DNA of 64,000 nt from NCBI GenBank assembly GCA_012932295.1, contig JAAONU010000013.1:41554627-41618626 (forward strand), written 5' to 3'. The stretch is from Cyclina sinensis (lineage: Eukaryota; Mollusca; Bivalvia; Venerida; Veneridae). This document shows, in pieces, positions 54,801 to 63,416 of this stretch; position 1 is the first letter of the stretch; every line of letters begins with the position of its first letter. The translations under genes and the position numbers were made by a program. The notes beneath the pieces were generated by a model. It ran no database searches. It saw only the letters and a program-made list of their open reading frames with translations, and had not been told where the DNA came from.

Positions 54801-57800
54801 CAGCAAATGACCTCATTAGTTCAATTGTTTCATACGTGACAACGAGATGACAGTGAACAAATCAGGTCAATACTGATTGCATAGTAGTATCTTTTTGTCA
54901 GAAAGACCATCGTAATGAGCTCTATTTAATTGGAAAAGATTTATAGTTAATTTTTCCTCTGGAAACTTGTTTAGATCAACAGATATATATTTTTGCCATG
55001 AAAAGACTGTTATTACGAGACCGATCGTGAAAATGATGCTCTTCTTTGTAGGATAAGACACACATGGTTTGTTACAGAGAAGATTTCGGGTTCAGAGGGG
55101 GAAAACATGCAATAACGTAATGTCAAGTTTATTCAAACGAAATATTCTTTTCTTCTGCTTAAAAGATTCCTTATCTCTTTTTGGAATCATAAAAACGCCG
55201 AAATGACAGTGAAATGAATTACGGTTGTTCCTGCATTGGGATAATGCTATCTTAAAATTCCTTTTATCAAAATGCTACCTTTGTATCAACGATAGCGGCC
55301 CGACGTCCTCTTCTGGCGACTGGAGGAGGCGATATCTCATTGTCACTTTCATCTGAACCGCTCTGCAAACTTCCTGAACTTAGACGCCTTTGAGGCTATA
55401 AATAGAAAAAAAAGAACAAGATTAAGGTTAAATCATTACAGTTGTAGGATTTACATTCAGATTAATCTCACAAACTTTTCATTACTGCGTGTTGCGAAAA
55501 AAAACGCACACAAAATAATACTATATTCAGACATATAAAGCCTAAAAATGACTGTAATGCACTTAAAAATTAAGATCATTATGTCTGTTTTAAATAAAAA
55601 AAAAATATTTTGCTTGTCGAGCTCATAGTTGCAAGATTTTATACTGCGCCGCTCTAAGTCAATGTCTGATTACGTACAATTATTAATGTTTACATGACAC
55701 TACTGACACTGTACACTTTCTCTGTCATATCTGATACATTTAAGCACCATTGGGCAAATTCTATGTTTCATCACTTACATCATTTCCTGATTAAGCCTAT
55801 CGTGATACAAAAATATATAATTTATATTGAAACTTATGCTATCTGTTCTAGGTCCCGGATGTTGCATTACCGTTGTTAGCGTCAGCCGATTACTTAACTC
55901 TGTCTTAAGATGTGTATATCACGTTCAAAATATGCACATAGCACGCAAGTAACAGATCTTCCGACCAATCTAACAGTCGAGTTAGGCATGTAAGAAATTA
56001 TATAAAGCCCAAGTTGTGATAGTGAAGAATGTCTAGGCAATCCTTTGATGGCAAGTACATTATTTAACTTAGTTTTGTAAGGTGATTATCTCGCTACAGT
56101 GAATCTTTCGGAAGAATGATTTTTATAAAAATATACGAGTCTCAGATTGTTTGTCCAGAGAAGTGAAAAAAAAACAAAGACTTTTTATGTTGTTGTTTTT
56201 GTTTTGTTTTCAGAAAAAAAGATTGTCCTGCTTTAAGTTTTGATAAAATAGCCTTTGTAAAAAGTAAACCACAACTAGAGCGAAACCATAACGGTGGATG
56301 TTAACTGCTATCTTTACTGATTTCTCAGACAAAGCAATGTTTTAAAACTGACCATTCTCATTAAAAATTCAATTATCATTGATTCCTACTCGTTGAACAG
56401 ACTTTATTTCAATCCATACAAACAAATAGTCGGTCAATAATTTTAAATGACTTAAAAGGTAATATAAGGTACATGGAACTGTTATTCACAAGAGAACTTG
56501 TTAATGTCAAGGCTAATCATTTCTGTTATACTTGACAACAATGGGACATAATTGTCCACACTCAACACTCGTGTTAGCATTGATTCTTTTCAAAGAAACT
56601 CATTATGGGACATTCTTATCTTCAGTTTCCAAATACGTATGACAAGTTCCGGTTTTCGCAGACGACCGTTTGAAGTATTCATTTTCCGTTTCTGCTGAAA
56701 TTTATTTTAAGATAGTAATTAAGATCATGTAATATAAATAACTAATCATTACCATCTTAACACTCCGCGTCCTTTATATCTTCCTTGCTTTTTATTTTAA
56801 ACTTGTATAAAGAAAGTACGATTACATTAAACTATATAGTTTTATCGATAGAGGAAAGACAAACAGACAGACGAACAATAACATATCTTTGTCACCGCAC
56901 CAACCGGTAATACTAGAAATGCAAGACTATTATATACTAACGTAATTACTCTTGTAGAAAGTTATCCTGGAGACACAGCTTGTTGCAAATACTGAGACAA
57001 TTCCATCTTAACTCCTGAGACTGTCGGAACGTGTTTAAGTTCTCGTATAATAATCTCAGGGGCACCCAAATAGCTATCTATGAAAACCGTTATTTCATTA
57101 TCCTTGTGGCGCAATAGGTTAAATGTACTGGGCTTAATGATCCGATAATGTGACGCCTCTCCAACGTTATGTGGCTTGTTTTTGATATATTAGTAGAAAT
57201 AAATAATCATTTTATGCAACAATGGTGCCTGTAAAAAAAGACTAGGTATAACCCATTTTTTTATTTAAATTTTAATTTTCTAAAAAATTTTGGCTAAACT
57301 ATCTCGTAGTGTACTTCTTAGAATTGTAGATGCTAAAAACTATGTATTGTATCTATTTATATTTACTGTTTGTAATTCCCTTAGACATCACTGTTCATTT
57401 TGTTCACGTACTACTAAGATGCCTCTAAATATTAACACTCACTTTAGCATTGTTTATCAGCCTGATATTGTCAATCTTTTGTCACTGCAGTTCTACATTT
57501 AGACAGTCCAGAGATTTTTTGACGTAGTTGTCTAACCTTACTTTGACCTATTTAAGGATGGTGACGTAAGACAATGCCGTATGAATATTTGCACGAATTC
57601 TATTGGTAGATATTCCTATACGAAGTCTATAATTTGTTTGTTGAGATGACAAAATAGCTGAAATATATGCTTCATATTCACGATTTTTTAATAAAGTACT
57701 CTGACTTATTTACAGGTTCTTTGATAATTACATTCGTAGATGCACGTTGAAACCTGTTTCGGACCGAACGGATATAAATATCTGCACAATACAATCGATA

Positions 57801-60800
57801 GTTGTAAAACACATTCTCCGTTACTTTAAATCACATCAAGGCCGTATATCTATTTAAAAGATATTTGTTGTAATTACCGTATAATTAAGATAAAATTGGT
57901 GCCTGAATTTCAGAGGTGCTTTATAAAACGTAATACAATCTGAAACAGGACATACGCCATACTTAACACATAAAGTTACTTTGTACATACTTTGAAAGGT
58001 CTGTGGGCGTTATATATCTTAGTTTATATCCTTAACTTGACCTTAACTACCATCACATTTCCTGAATATGCTCTTTCAGAGTCACAGACTAAATTAATGT
58101 GTTAAAAGCTTTTGAGTGGAAACTAAACCTACGGCAACTCCCACAGTTTAAGCAACTTGAGACAACTGTTTTAACAGAACATTTGTCCCGAGGGAAAAAT
58201 TATATATCTAACGTTCGTTATTCTATACGGAATATTTTGCATGTATAGGCAAATTCTATGTGAAAAGGAGCCGGTGCATTTTAAATTTATAAAAAAAAGG
58301 AAGTATATTCCCAAGGCGCTTTGATGATGACATAAATTCTTCGGCAAGGAACACATGTATACCTCCGACAGCTGTTCTATCAGGTGGTATCAACTCAACC
58401 CACTTTTAGTGACGGAGAATTAGAACTATTCTGATCAATTAAGCTTCTTTTATGTAATCTGTATCAAGAGCTCTTCAGAAACTGCCTAGCGTTATTGACA
58501 ATTCACTGCCTTTTTCTTAGACATGGACGGAAACATGATAAAAATGATAGCAGCATGTGCCTAGATATTGGTCTGTTATAAAGGATTGTTTTTCAGAAAT
58601 GTTTATCTTGTGATTAGGATTGAGAAGCTTATCAACAATACAAAAATACAAAATAACATAAGAACTCTGAAATAATTTATGAAGAAAAAAATGACTACAA
58701 AACAGCATATTTCAAGAACAGTGCAGCAAAGAGAAAAAAGCTCTCTTCTAATTAAGACTTAAATTTGAATAAAAAATCAACACCTGTTTTTGGTAACAAT
58801 GACATGAAAAGTCTCAAAGTAAGTCCAAATACGCTGATATACGCTGAATGAATACGCCTATATACACTAAAGGAATACGTAGATATGCGCAAAATGAATA
58901 CGCCGATATACGCTAAAGGAATACGCCGACACAGGCTAAATGAATGCGCCTAAATGAATATGCTGACATACGTTAAATGAATACACCGACACACGCTAAA
59001 TGAATGCGCCTGAATAAAAACGCTGACACACGCTAAATGAATGCGCCTAAATGAATATGCCGACACAAGCTAAATGAATGCCCCTAAATGAATACGCTGA
59101 CACATGCTAAATGAATGCGCCTAAATGAATATGCCGACATACGTCAAATGAATACGCTGACACACGCTTAATGAATGTGCCTAAATAAATATGCTGACAC
59201 ACGCTAAATGAATGCGCCTAAATGAATACGCCGACACACGCTAAATAAATGCCCCTAAATGAATACGCTGACACACGCTAAATGAATGCGCCTATATGAA
59301 TATGCCGATATACGTTAAATGAATACGCTGACACATGCTAAATGAATGCGCCTAAATGAATATGCCGATATACGTTTAATTAATATGCTGACACACGCTA
59401 AATGAATACGCCTAAAAGAATATGCCGATATACGTTAAATGAATACGCTGACACACGCTAAATGAATGCGCCTAAATGAATATGCCGATATACGTTAAAT
59501 GAATACGCTGACACATGCTAAATGAATGCGCCTAAATGAATATGCCGATATACGTTAAATGAATACGCTGACACATGCTAAATGAATGCGCCTAAAAGAA
59601 TATGCCGATATACGTTAAATGAATACGCTGACACACGCTAAATGAATGCGCCTAAAAGAATATTGCCGATTTACGTTAAATGAATACGCAGACACACGCT
59701 AAATGAATGCACCTAAAAGACTATGCCGATATACGTTAAATGAATACGCTGACACACGCTAAATGAATGCGCCTAAAAAGAATATGCCGATGTACTTTAA
59801 ATGAATACGCTGACACACGCTAAATGAATGCGCCTAAAAAGAATATGCCGATGTACTTTAAATGAATACGCTGACACACGCTTAATGAATGCGCCTAAAT
59901 GAATATGCCGACACACGCAAAATGAATGCACCTAAATGAATACGCCGACTCACGCTAAATAAATGCCCCTAAATGAATACGCTGACACACGCTAAATGAA
60001 TGCGCCTAAATGAATATGCAGATATACGTTAAATGAATACGCCTAAATGAATATGCCGATATACGTTAAATGAATATGCTGACACACGCTAAATGAATGC
60101 GCCTAAATGAATATGCAGATATACGTCAAATTAATACGCTGACACAGGCTAATTGAATGCATCTTAATGAATATGCCGATATACGTTAAATGAAGACGCT
60201 GACACACGCTAAATGAATGCGCCTAAATGAATATGCAGATATACTTAAATGAAAACGCTGACACACGCTAAAAGAATGCGTCTAAATGAATATGCCGACA
60301 CACGCTAAATGAATGCGCCTTAATGAATATGCCGATATACGTTAAATGAATACGCTTGATGTATACACAGATATTCACTAAATGAATGCGCCAATATACG
60401 TTTAATGAATACGTAGATACCAGCCAAAGAATGCGCTGTCATATATCCTCGCTAAAAATGTACACTGATTTACGCAAAACAAATAGGTGATATACGCTAC
60501 ATGTACACGATGTCATATGCTTACTGAATACGCTAATATACACTGAAGGAAAATGCTGCTATAAGCTAAGTGAAAACGGTCATATACGCTAGATGAATAG
60601 GCTGATATACGCTAAATGTATACACTTATATAAACTAAATGAATACACTGATATAAGTTAAATGAACACAAAGATACACGCATAATGTACGAACAGAATT
60701 AGCCTCAGAAAAAGCTGCATTATCTCATAGAGTGACTCTCCGATAGGTGACTGAAGGTTCAGACAATTCTCGACACGTTATTTTGCGTGCTCGTGCTAAC

Positions 60801-63416
60801 CCCTCTAGAAAATCAATTAAGTGAAGTGAAAATAATTAACTCATGGATAAGAAAATTTCTACGTTATTATTTACTGATCATTTGGTTGTAACACATACAA
60901 CTATATAAACAACAAATGAACAAATGAATCTTGAAATCTTATAAACTTCTGATTCCTTGTGTATTTATTTTGAACAAGAATTTACAAAATTGATCTTGAG
61001 TGAAAATGTATTTACAAAAACATATCTTATTCATTTTATCCTATTATCTAGTATATGAATTTGCGACATGTAAATACGAAAACAATATATTACAGAACTC
61101 TTTTAATTCATAATCAAGGTTGATTTACTTTCATTTTTTGTTATATTCTTGAATAACAAAGTATATAAATGTTTTCCTCACAGAACAATTAACGATTTAA
61201 GACACGATTAACAAACGCCTTTTTATTAGGTTCTAGTAAGTGGATAGTTTGTTTCAGATGAATAAAATAAATTATAGTGACACCGCAAAATAATGAACAT
61301 TTCCATTAATTTGAAAGTGACAGCGTTTTATATCATGCAATTCTATAACTGCATTGGGCGTTCCATCAATCAGCTGCGATCTCCTTTCCATGTCACTTAC
61401 TGACTTAATGTGCTAAAAGCTTTCTAGTCTTAAAGACCGATATGGAGAGAGAAGCTAGACTAACTCCCACAAACAACTTAAACCAACTTCCTAAAATTAC
61501 TTGTCTCGAGAGGAAAATTAATCTTTATTTGCGTTTAAAATAAATGCAACGCCAACCTAATTACAGCGAAAACAAAACAGTGAAATTTAACACCTTATCT
61601 TTTTGACAAATATATTCACAGTCACTTTTCACATAAGATATGTCTAAACTTCTGTCATCTGTTAGGTAATTGATGTATTACAGGCAGTAAATGGCATAGA
61701 GAAGACCAAAGACTGCTACAAGAAAACAACATCCGTCTCCTAGAATTGCTACTAGGCATATAATTGACAGTTTACCCAAGCTCACTCTCTTGACACGAAA
61801 CATCGCTTGATGTCCCCATGAATCCTCAGCTGAGCGACGTGACATTAACCAAATCAAACGTAAAACACGCCCGCTTTATTGTTTATTGTTTATGTGGGAG
61901 TAAACTACACTTAAAAAATACAGTTAAGATTCGTATTACACATAATTTTCTAAAAAGCATCTAAATTTAAAAAAAAAAGCACGACCGTTATGTTTACACT
62001 AATTCAAGGTATGTCTTGGGTCTCGTTACTAGCTAACTTTCAGATAGTTGATGTTTTATCCAGTTAGTGAAACCGTAGAGAAGATATAACGTTGTGTTAA
62101 GCTGTTTGAATTATGGAATTAATCGTTAAAAGCATAGTTTTAACACATATGTTAAATTAATCCTTTTATTTTAGCACAGTTGATCTTTGTAAGTGAATCT
62201 GCGTCTTTCACGATGAGGGGATTCTATTCTCGAAATATCTTTTACCAGCGTGAACTGACTCTTAAAATTCAGCAAAAAAATATCAAAAAGCGTAATGTCA
62301 AATCAGGCAACATAAAAATGTCAAGAAAAATTACTATACCACCATTATGTTATAATAGGCCTTATTTATTGCAACTTCCTTTCTACGCAATTCTTAGAAA
62401 TGAAAAAAAATGTTTTCATTACAGAATATCTTTCAGTTGTCAGACTGGTATATAGTTAGTGTATGTGATGTGTTTGTTTGTTTTTTATGTATTTTTTATA
62501 GGTAATTTAAAATTGATACAATACAAAATGTGTAAGATAGTTGAAAATACAACACAATTTTAATTAGCCTCTGTCAGCAAAACAATATTTACAAAAATAC
62601 ATTACAGTAGAAAAATCTAGTCGTTCAAATTAATTGTAAAATATGTTTTTATTGTTATTTGAACGTTCTTTATATTTCCTTGCAAAGCAATCTATCACAG
62701 GAAAACTGTAGCTATAATAACGCCTACACACTCTGTGTTATGAATCCATTTTGCGAACAGTATTAAATTTCTTACTGATTATATCAGAGCCATTAAAACC
62801 ATTCACAAAACAGCACAAAAGATTCATGACTCAGATTTTTAAACCTTTTTAAACGAAAAGGTTTAAACATCTAATTTCCGTTATAAATGGTTGTAACAAC
62901 CTAAATATAATTTAGCTTCCACTTAAAAATAACTGTAAAGTATTATGTTTGCACCGTAAGGTCAATCGTTCTCATTTCAGTGTATTCTTTGACAGTAGAA
63001 CAAGCAGGTGTTATGCTTCAGGTAATATGTTATATAAGTCGTGAGTTCAAATAGTTTCAACTTCAATTTTGTCAAGAACGCTATTTAGCACAATGTTTCT
63101 AGTACATACGCAATACAATAAATAACTCTTCCTAATCTACAGCAATATTATGAAGTAAATGACCAGTCTATTCCCCTTATGTTTATATATTGACTCGATT
63201 CAGAAATATCTAAATTAAATTTGTAATTTCATTTTTTTTCACAATCTGGTAAAAATCATCTGACATATGAAACAGTTACTTTTGGTTTCGTCTATCATTC
63301 TAATTATGACGTAACTAATATTTCAATAAATTGTTTCTCTGTTACTCTCTTAAACTTACTTACCATACTCAACGCTTTTATCGCATCCAAATATAATTCA
63401 GAACTGTAAGACGGAA
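36709..63416 (-). CDS. PLEKHG5-like: Dbl-family RhoGEF with DH-PH domains, PLEKHG5-like (5' incomplete, 17 exons)
   Basis: Multi-exon minus-strand gene assembled by hand from 17 exons; every junction uses GT/AG and the phases agree, giving 611 residues plus stop. The DH domain (about residues 213-405) starts with RKRRESVWELFKSEC, contains YHTYCLNY and FCEFEKWCEQDQRC, and includes the CR3 helix LADLLIGPMQHCTKLPLLL. The PH domain (about 440-565) has RQPCERLLACPSRQLLHEG, FDAYMFLFDDILLITKTKK and RFQQIIDVFTLQAPSETAK followed by the invariant Trp of its last helix (GTWISQIL). This layout and wording match PLEKHG5/Syx, an exchange factor that loads GTP onto RhoA at cell junctions. The upstream part (1-210) is Ser-rich and basic, as expected for the family's less conserved N-terminus. 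The first exons and promoter lie beyond 63416. The assignment to PLEKHG5 rather than PLEKHG6 or another close relative is from memory of family sequences; DH-PH identity itself is firm. Confidence 0.9.
36942..37218. mobile_element. second, left-truncated copy of the tRNA-containing MITE
   Basis: Shares the hairpin (accccgttaatcacgggg), the following attaattttgac type block, the tRNA-like part and the right terminal repeat (37201-37218) with the 10.5-kb copy; the left third is missing. It sits in the last RhoGEF intron. Confidence 0.85.
37007..37098 (+). repeat. tRNA-like segment within the MITE copy
   Basis: Seven-base acceptor stem ggtagca (37007-37013) pairs with tgctacc (37092-37098). A box tggctcaatgg (37025-37035) and perfect B box ggttcgaatcc (37077-37087) are present. 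The T-stem needs a bulge and the anticodon arm does not form cleanly, so this is a tRNA-derived Pol III promoter, not a tRNA gene. Confidence 0.7.
37496..37563 (-). CDS. PLEKHG5-like: RhoGEF exon P: PH domain strands
   Basis: 68 bp, phase 1 in, phase 0 out, acceptor gtttgtcgtag, donor gtatttattt. Encodes QISRFQQIIDVFTLQAPSET plus AK, the last PH strands before the C-terminal helix. The first acceptor is the only one of three nearby AGs that keeps the frame open. Confidence 0.9.
37992..38118 (-). CDS. PLEKHG5-like: RhoGEF exon O: PH domain loop
   Basis: 127 bp, phase 0 in, phase 1 out, acceptor catttacag, donor gtaattattcc. Encodes a Gln/Ser-rich loop (KQSSSDIHSATGQPDNQ) and MYTVHRQPIALDRLGVHD, the middle strands of the PH fold. 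Confidence 0.9.
38295..38377 (-). CDS. PLEKHG5-like: RhoGEF exon N: PH domain core
   Basis: 83 bp, acceptor ctatttcag, donor gtaagtaagc, phase 1 in and 0 out. Encodes SAKSFDAYMFLFDDILLITK and TKKPNRK. The 'FLFDD.LLITK.K' strand pair is diagnostic of RhoGEF PH domains. Confidence 0.95.
38782..38860 (-). CDS. PLEKHG5-like: RhoGEF exon M: PH domain start
   Basis: 79 bp, phase 0 in, phase 1 out, acceptor cttaaaccaaag (purine-rich, weak), donor gttagtaaag. Encodes LSRQPCERLLACPSRQLLHE then GAITLT, the first PH strand with the conserved 'R.LLHEG' turn. Confidence 0.9.
39579..39694 (-). CDS. PLEKHG5-like: RhoGEF exon L: DH-PH junction
   Basis: 116 bp, phase 1 in, phase 0 out, acceptor ttcttcatcag, donor gtaactggca. 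Encodes QLEEKMKWLKNFERVQEIQR, HLIWPPITDLDSRAFIPE: the last DH helix and the linker into the PH domain, closely following PLEKHG5-type sequences as I remember them. Confidence 0.93.
40073..40090. repeat. (TA)n microsatellite
   Basis: Short run of TA dinucleotides, about eight units. Confidence 0.85.
40130..40270. repeat. possible clam dispersed repeat
   Basis: Contains ccaagaggttcatggtagct and atcgttcacctgagaa, wording of a common bivalve repeat whose copies usually read 'aagaggccc... cgctcacctgag'. Short and diverged. Confidence 0.35.
40599..40773 (-). CDS. PLEKHG5-like: RhoGEF exon K: DH domain CR3
   Basis: 175 bp, phase 0 in, phase 1 out, acceptor ttcattacag, donor gtaagttatt. Encodes WCEQDQRCNRLQLADLL, then IGPMQHCTKLPLLLHNIQKY and the helix EKTQIVDSIEKVEMSL. 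This is the main Rho-binding helix. The usual P.QR..RY.LLL pattern reads P.QH..KL.LLL here. Confidence 0.95.
41927..42043 (-). CDS. PLEKHG5-like: RhoGEF exon J: DH domain (CR2 region)
   Basis: 117 bp, phase 0 to 0, acceptor gtttgcttgtag, donor gtatcc. Encodes FSKHSKDGSVYHTYCLNYT, then ALSYLEKLRKNDDFCEFEK. The Y..YC.NY core is the CR2 signature of DH domains. Confidence 0.95.
42468..42569 (-). CDS. PLEKHG5-like: RhoGEF exon I: DH domain
   Basis: 102 bp, phase 0 to 0, acceptor tttttgtacag, donor gtacagt. Encodes VSYTFCKDFISSLLKDM and SATDFGSTAVLIKAFQR, the DH segment where other members have helices 2-3. Confidence 0.9.
42933..43028 (-). CDS. PLEKHG5-like: RhoGEF exon H: DH domain
   Basis: 96 bp, phase 0 to 0, acceptor aatttcag, donor gtaagtttc. 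Encodes FLEPLKKCQVEGFLMYAEP and SEIFSNLDELCY, the segment between CR1 and CR2 with the typical 'F.N..EL' signature of DH domains. Confidence 0.93.
43893..44100 (+). repeat. clam dispersed repeat in intron
   Basis: GC-richer block aagcctgcacatccgcgcag followed by tctgatcatggtctgcac and cattcagtcagtatatattc. I recognise this as a high-copy repeat of clam genomes. It lies in the intron between RhoGEF exons G and H. Confidence 0.7.
45157..45318 (-). CDS. PLEKHG5-like: RhoGEF exon G: start of DH domain (CR1)
   Basis: 162 bp, phase 0 to 0, acceptor gaacatttcag side reads catttcag, donor gtaagtat. Encodes NVHWTDLIAS, a Ser/Thr linker, then ERKRRESVWELFKSECVF and LIDHLMVLKH: the first conserved DH helix, with the Glu of CR1 (S-E-C) that contacts switch I of the Rho GTPase in the family. 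Confidence 0.93.
45612..45707 (-). CDS. PLEKHG5-like: RhoGEF exon F
   Basis: 96 bp, phase 0 to 0, donor gtagtattg, acceptor ctttgtttccag. Encodes MKTRSKESLHLNDVLKEL and KPSEFKDNHLAAYK, leading into the DH domain. Its acceptor tract resembles the repeat unit of the minisatellite that begins directly upstream (45711 onward). Confidence 0.85.
45711..46235. repeat. 71-77-bp minisatellite next to RhoGEF exon F
   Basis: Units begin (aaacaaagattgaatataaa) at 45712, 45787, 45862, 45933, 46010 and 46083, with two decayed copies to about 46235. Length varies through an A-run. A plus-strand open frame across it is an artefact of the repeat. Confidence 0.95.
46830..46867 (-). CDS. PLEKHG5-like: RhoGEF exon E (38-bp micro-exon)
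   Basis: 38 bp between acceptor aactatttcag and donor gtaagtaaac. It completes the split Asp codon of the previous exon and encodes NKKRQPFSLLKL, ending in phase 0. Short, but both splice sites are strong and the phase closes exactly. Confidence 0.75.
47544..47710 (-). CDS. PLEKHG5-like: RhoGEF exon D
   Basis: 167 bp, acceptor ttcttacag, donor gtttgatt, phase 2 in and phase 1 out. It starts with NIAERLRRRRSS, a basic cluster with a potential basophilic-kinase site, then VQEHHKKLIKRNTISDFY, which looks like the conserved motif upstream of the DH domain in this family. Confidence 0.85.
49779..49858 (-). CDS. PLEKHG5-like: RhoGEF exon C
   Basis: 80 bp, enters phase 0 (acceptor tattttgcag) and leaves with two extra bases (donor gtaatcac). 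Encodes NFGDVSPTQLSPEVSPSN and an acidic end (CDEGETG), a Ser/Pro-rich linker. The overlapping plus-strand open frames here are antisense shadows. Confidence 0.75.
50478..50506. repeat. (TTTA)n microsatellite
   Basis: About seven ttta units in the intron between exons B and C of the RhoGEF gene. Confidence 0.95.
51281..51325. repeat. poly(T)/poly(A)/poly(T) homopolymer cluster
   Basis: Ten T, then about 18 A, then ten T; self-complementary and prone to length error in sequencing. Confidence 0.9.
53640..54062 (+). repeat. clam dispersed repeat, two similar halves
   Basis: The block gttcttgtgca.gacacttctc (53760) recurs as gttcttgtgcactgcacttc (53919), each followed by gtgagacct-like wording and agtttc. 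The end carries gacggacggtcagacg, typical of this bivalve family. It lies in the intron between RhoGEF exons B and C. Confidence 0.65.
55279..55395 (-). CDS. PLEKHG5-like: RhoGEF exon B
   Basis: 117 bp, phase 0 to 0, acceptor ctatttatag, donor gtagcatttt. It encodes 39 residues: a Ser/acidic stretch (SSGSLQSGSDESDNE) followed by PPPVARRGRRAA. Low-complexity regulatory region, likely phosphorylated by analogy with other RhoGEF N-termini. GC content is clearly above the flanking introns. Confidence 0.75.
58075..58205. repeat. left member of a duplicated intronic segment
   Basis: Shares attaatgtgttaaaagcttt, ggcaactcccacagtttaag and tttgtcccgagggaaaa with 61390-61520, where the reading is gacttaatgtgctaaaagct, taactcccacaaacaact and cttgtctcgagaggaaa. 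The two copies flank the 60-bp array. Confidence 0.65.
58833..60690. repeat. CpG-rich satellite-like array with 60-bp higher-order unit
   Basis: From about 58950 to 60350 the sequence repeats every 60 bp. Each unit is built of three related pieces of 23, 14 and 23 bp: gaatacgctgacacacgcta(aat), gaatgcgcctaaat and gaatatgccgatatacgtta(aat). The edges (58833-58950 and 60350-60690) show only the ~20-23-bp monomer, more diverged. Each unit has about five CpGs in otherwise CpG-poor DNA. All six frames contain stops. It lies in the first visible RhoGEF intron. Confidence 0.97.
61390..61520. repeat. right member of the duplicated intronic segment
   Basis: Counterpart of 58075-58205, same orientation, about 3.3 kb away, ending 160 bp below the stop codon of the 55-residue ORF. 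Confidence 0.65.
61678..61845 (-). CDS. unrecognised 55-residue single-pass membrane micropeptide candidate
   Basis: ATG at 61845, TAA ending at 61678, 55 residues. N-terminal half is polar and basic: MSRRSAEDSWGHQAMFR then VKRVSLGKLS. The C-terminal half is one hydrophobic helix (about residues 29-55) rich in Cys (C30, C39, C40, C54) with a Gly-Asp-Gly inside, ending YAIYCL. GC content is visibly higher than the DNA around it. It lies in the first visible RhoGEF intron, on the same strand, so it could be a nested small gene, an alternative first exon, or chance. The topology (basic, phosphorylatable head plus C-terminal helix, ~50 residues) recalls phospholamban-type regulators, but I see no sequence match and do not name it. 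Confidence 0.4.
   Translation of the reverse strand: MSRRSAEDSWGHQAMFRVKRVSLGKLSIICLVAILGDGCCFLVAVFGLLYAIYCL
63364..63416 (-). CDS. PLEKHG5-like: RhoGEF exon A (most 5' exon seen)
   Basis: 53-bp candidate exon: acceptor ttcttgacag before it, strong donor gtaagtaag after it. It enters in phase 2 and leaves in phase 0, matching the next exon. It encodes PSYSSELYLDAIKALSM. No domain is contained, so support is splice sites, phase and open frame only. A second acceptor 13 bases downstream (cttacag) is possible. Confidence 0.55.

Larger units (their letters stand above)
49859..55278 (-). other. RhoGEF intron between exons B and C
   Basis: 5.4-kb intron, phase 0. Holds the TTTA run, a homopolymer cluster and the clam repeat at 53640-54062; no further exon with convincing splice sites was found. 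Confidence 0.6.
55396..63363 (-). other. RhoGEF intron between exons A and B
   Basis: 8-kb phase-0 intron holding the 60-bp satellite-like array, the pair of duplicated segments that flank it, and the 55-residue membrane ORF. The rest is AT-rich and unassigned. Confidence 0.55.

Noticed and set aside
58833..60690. Regular repeats that might be mistaken for a CRISPR array.
   Set aside because: The whole 60 bp repeats without unique spacers, the genome is eukaryotic and there are no cas genes.
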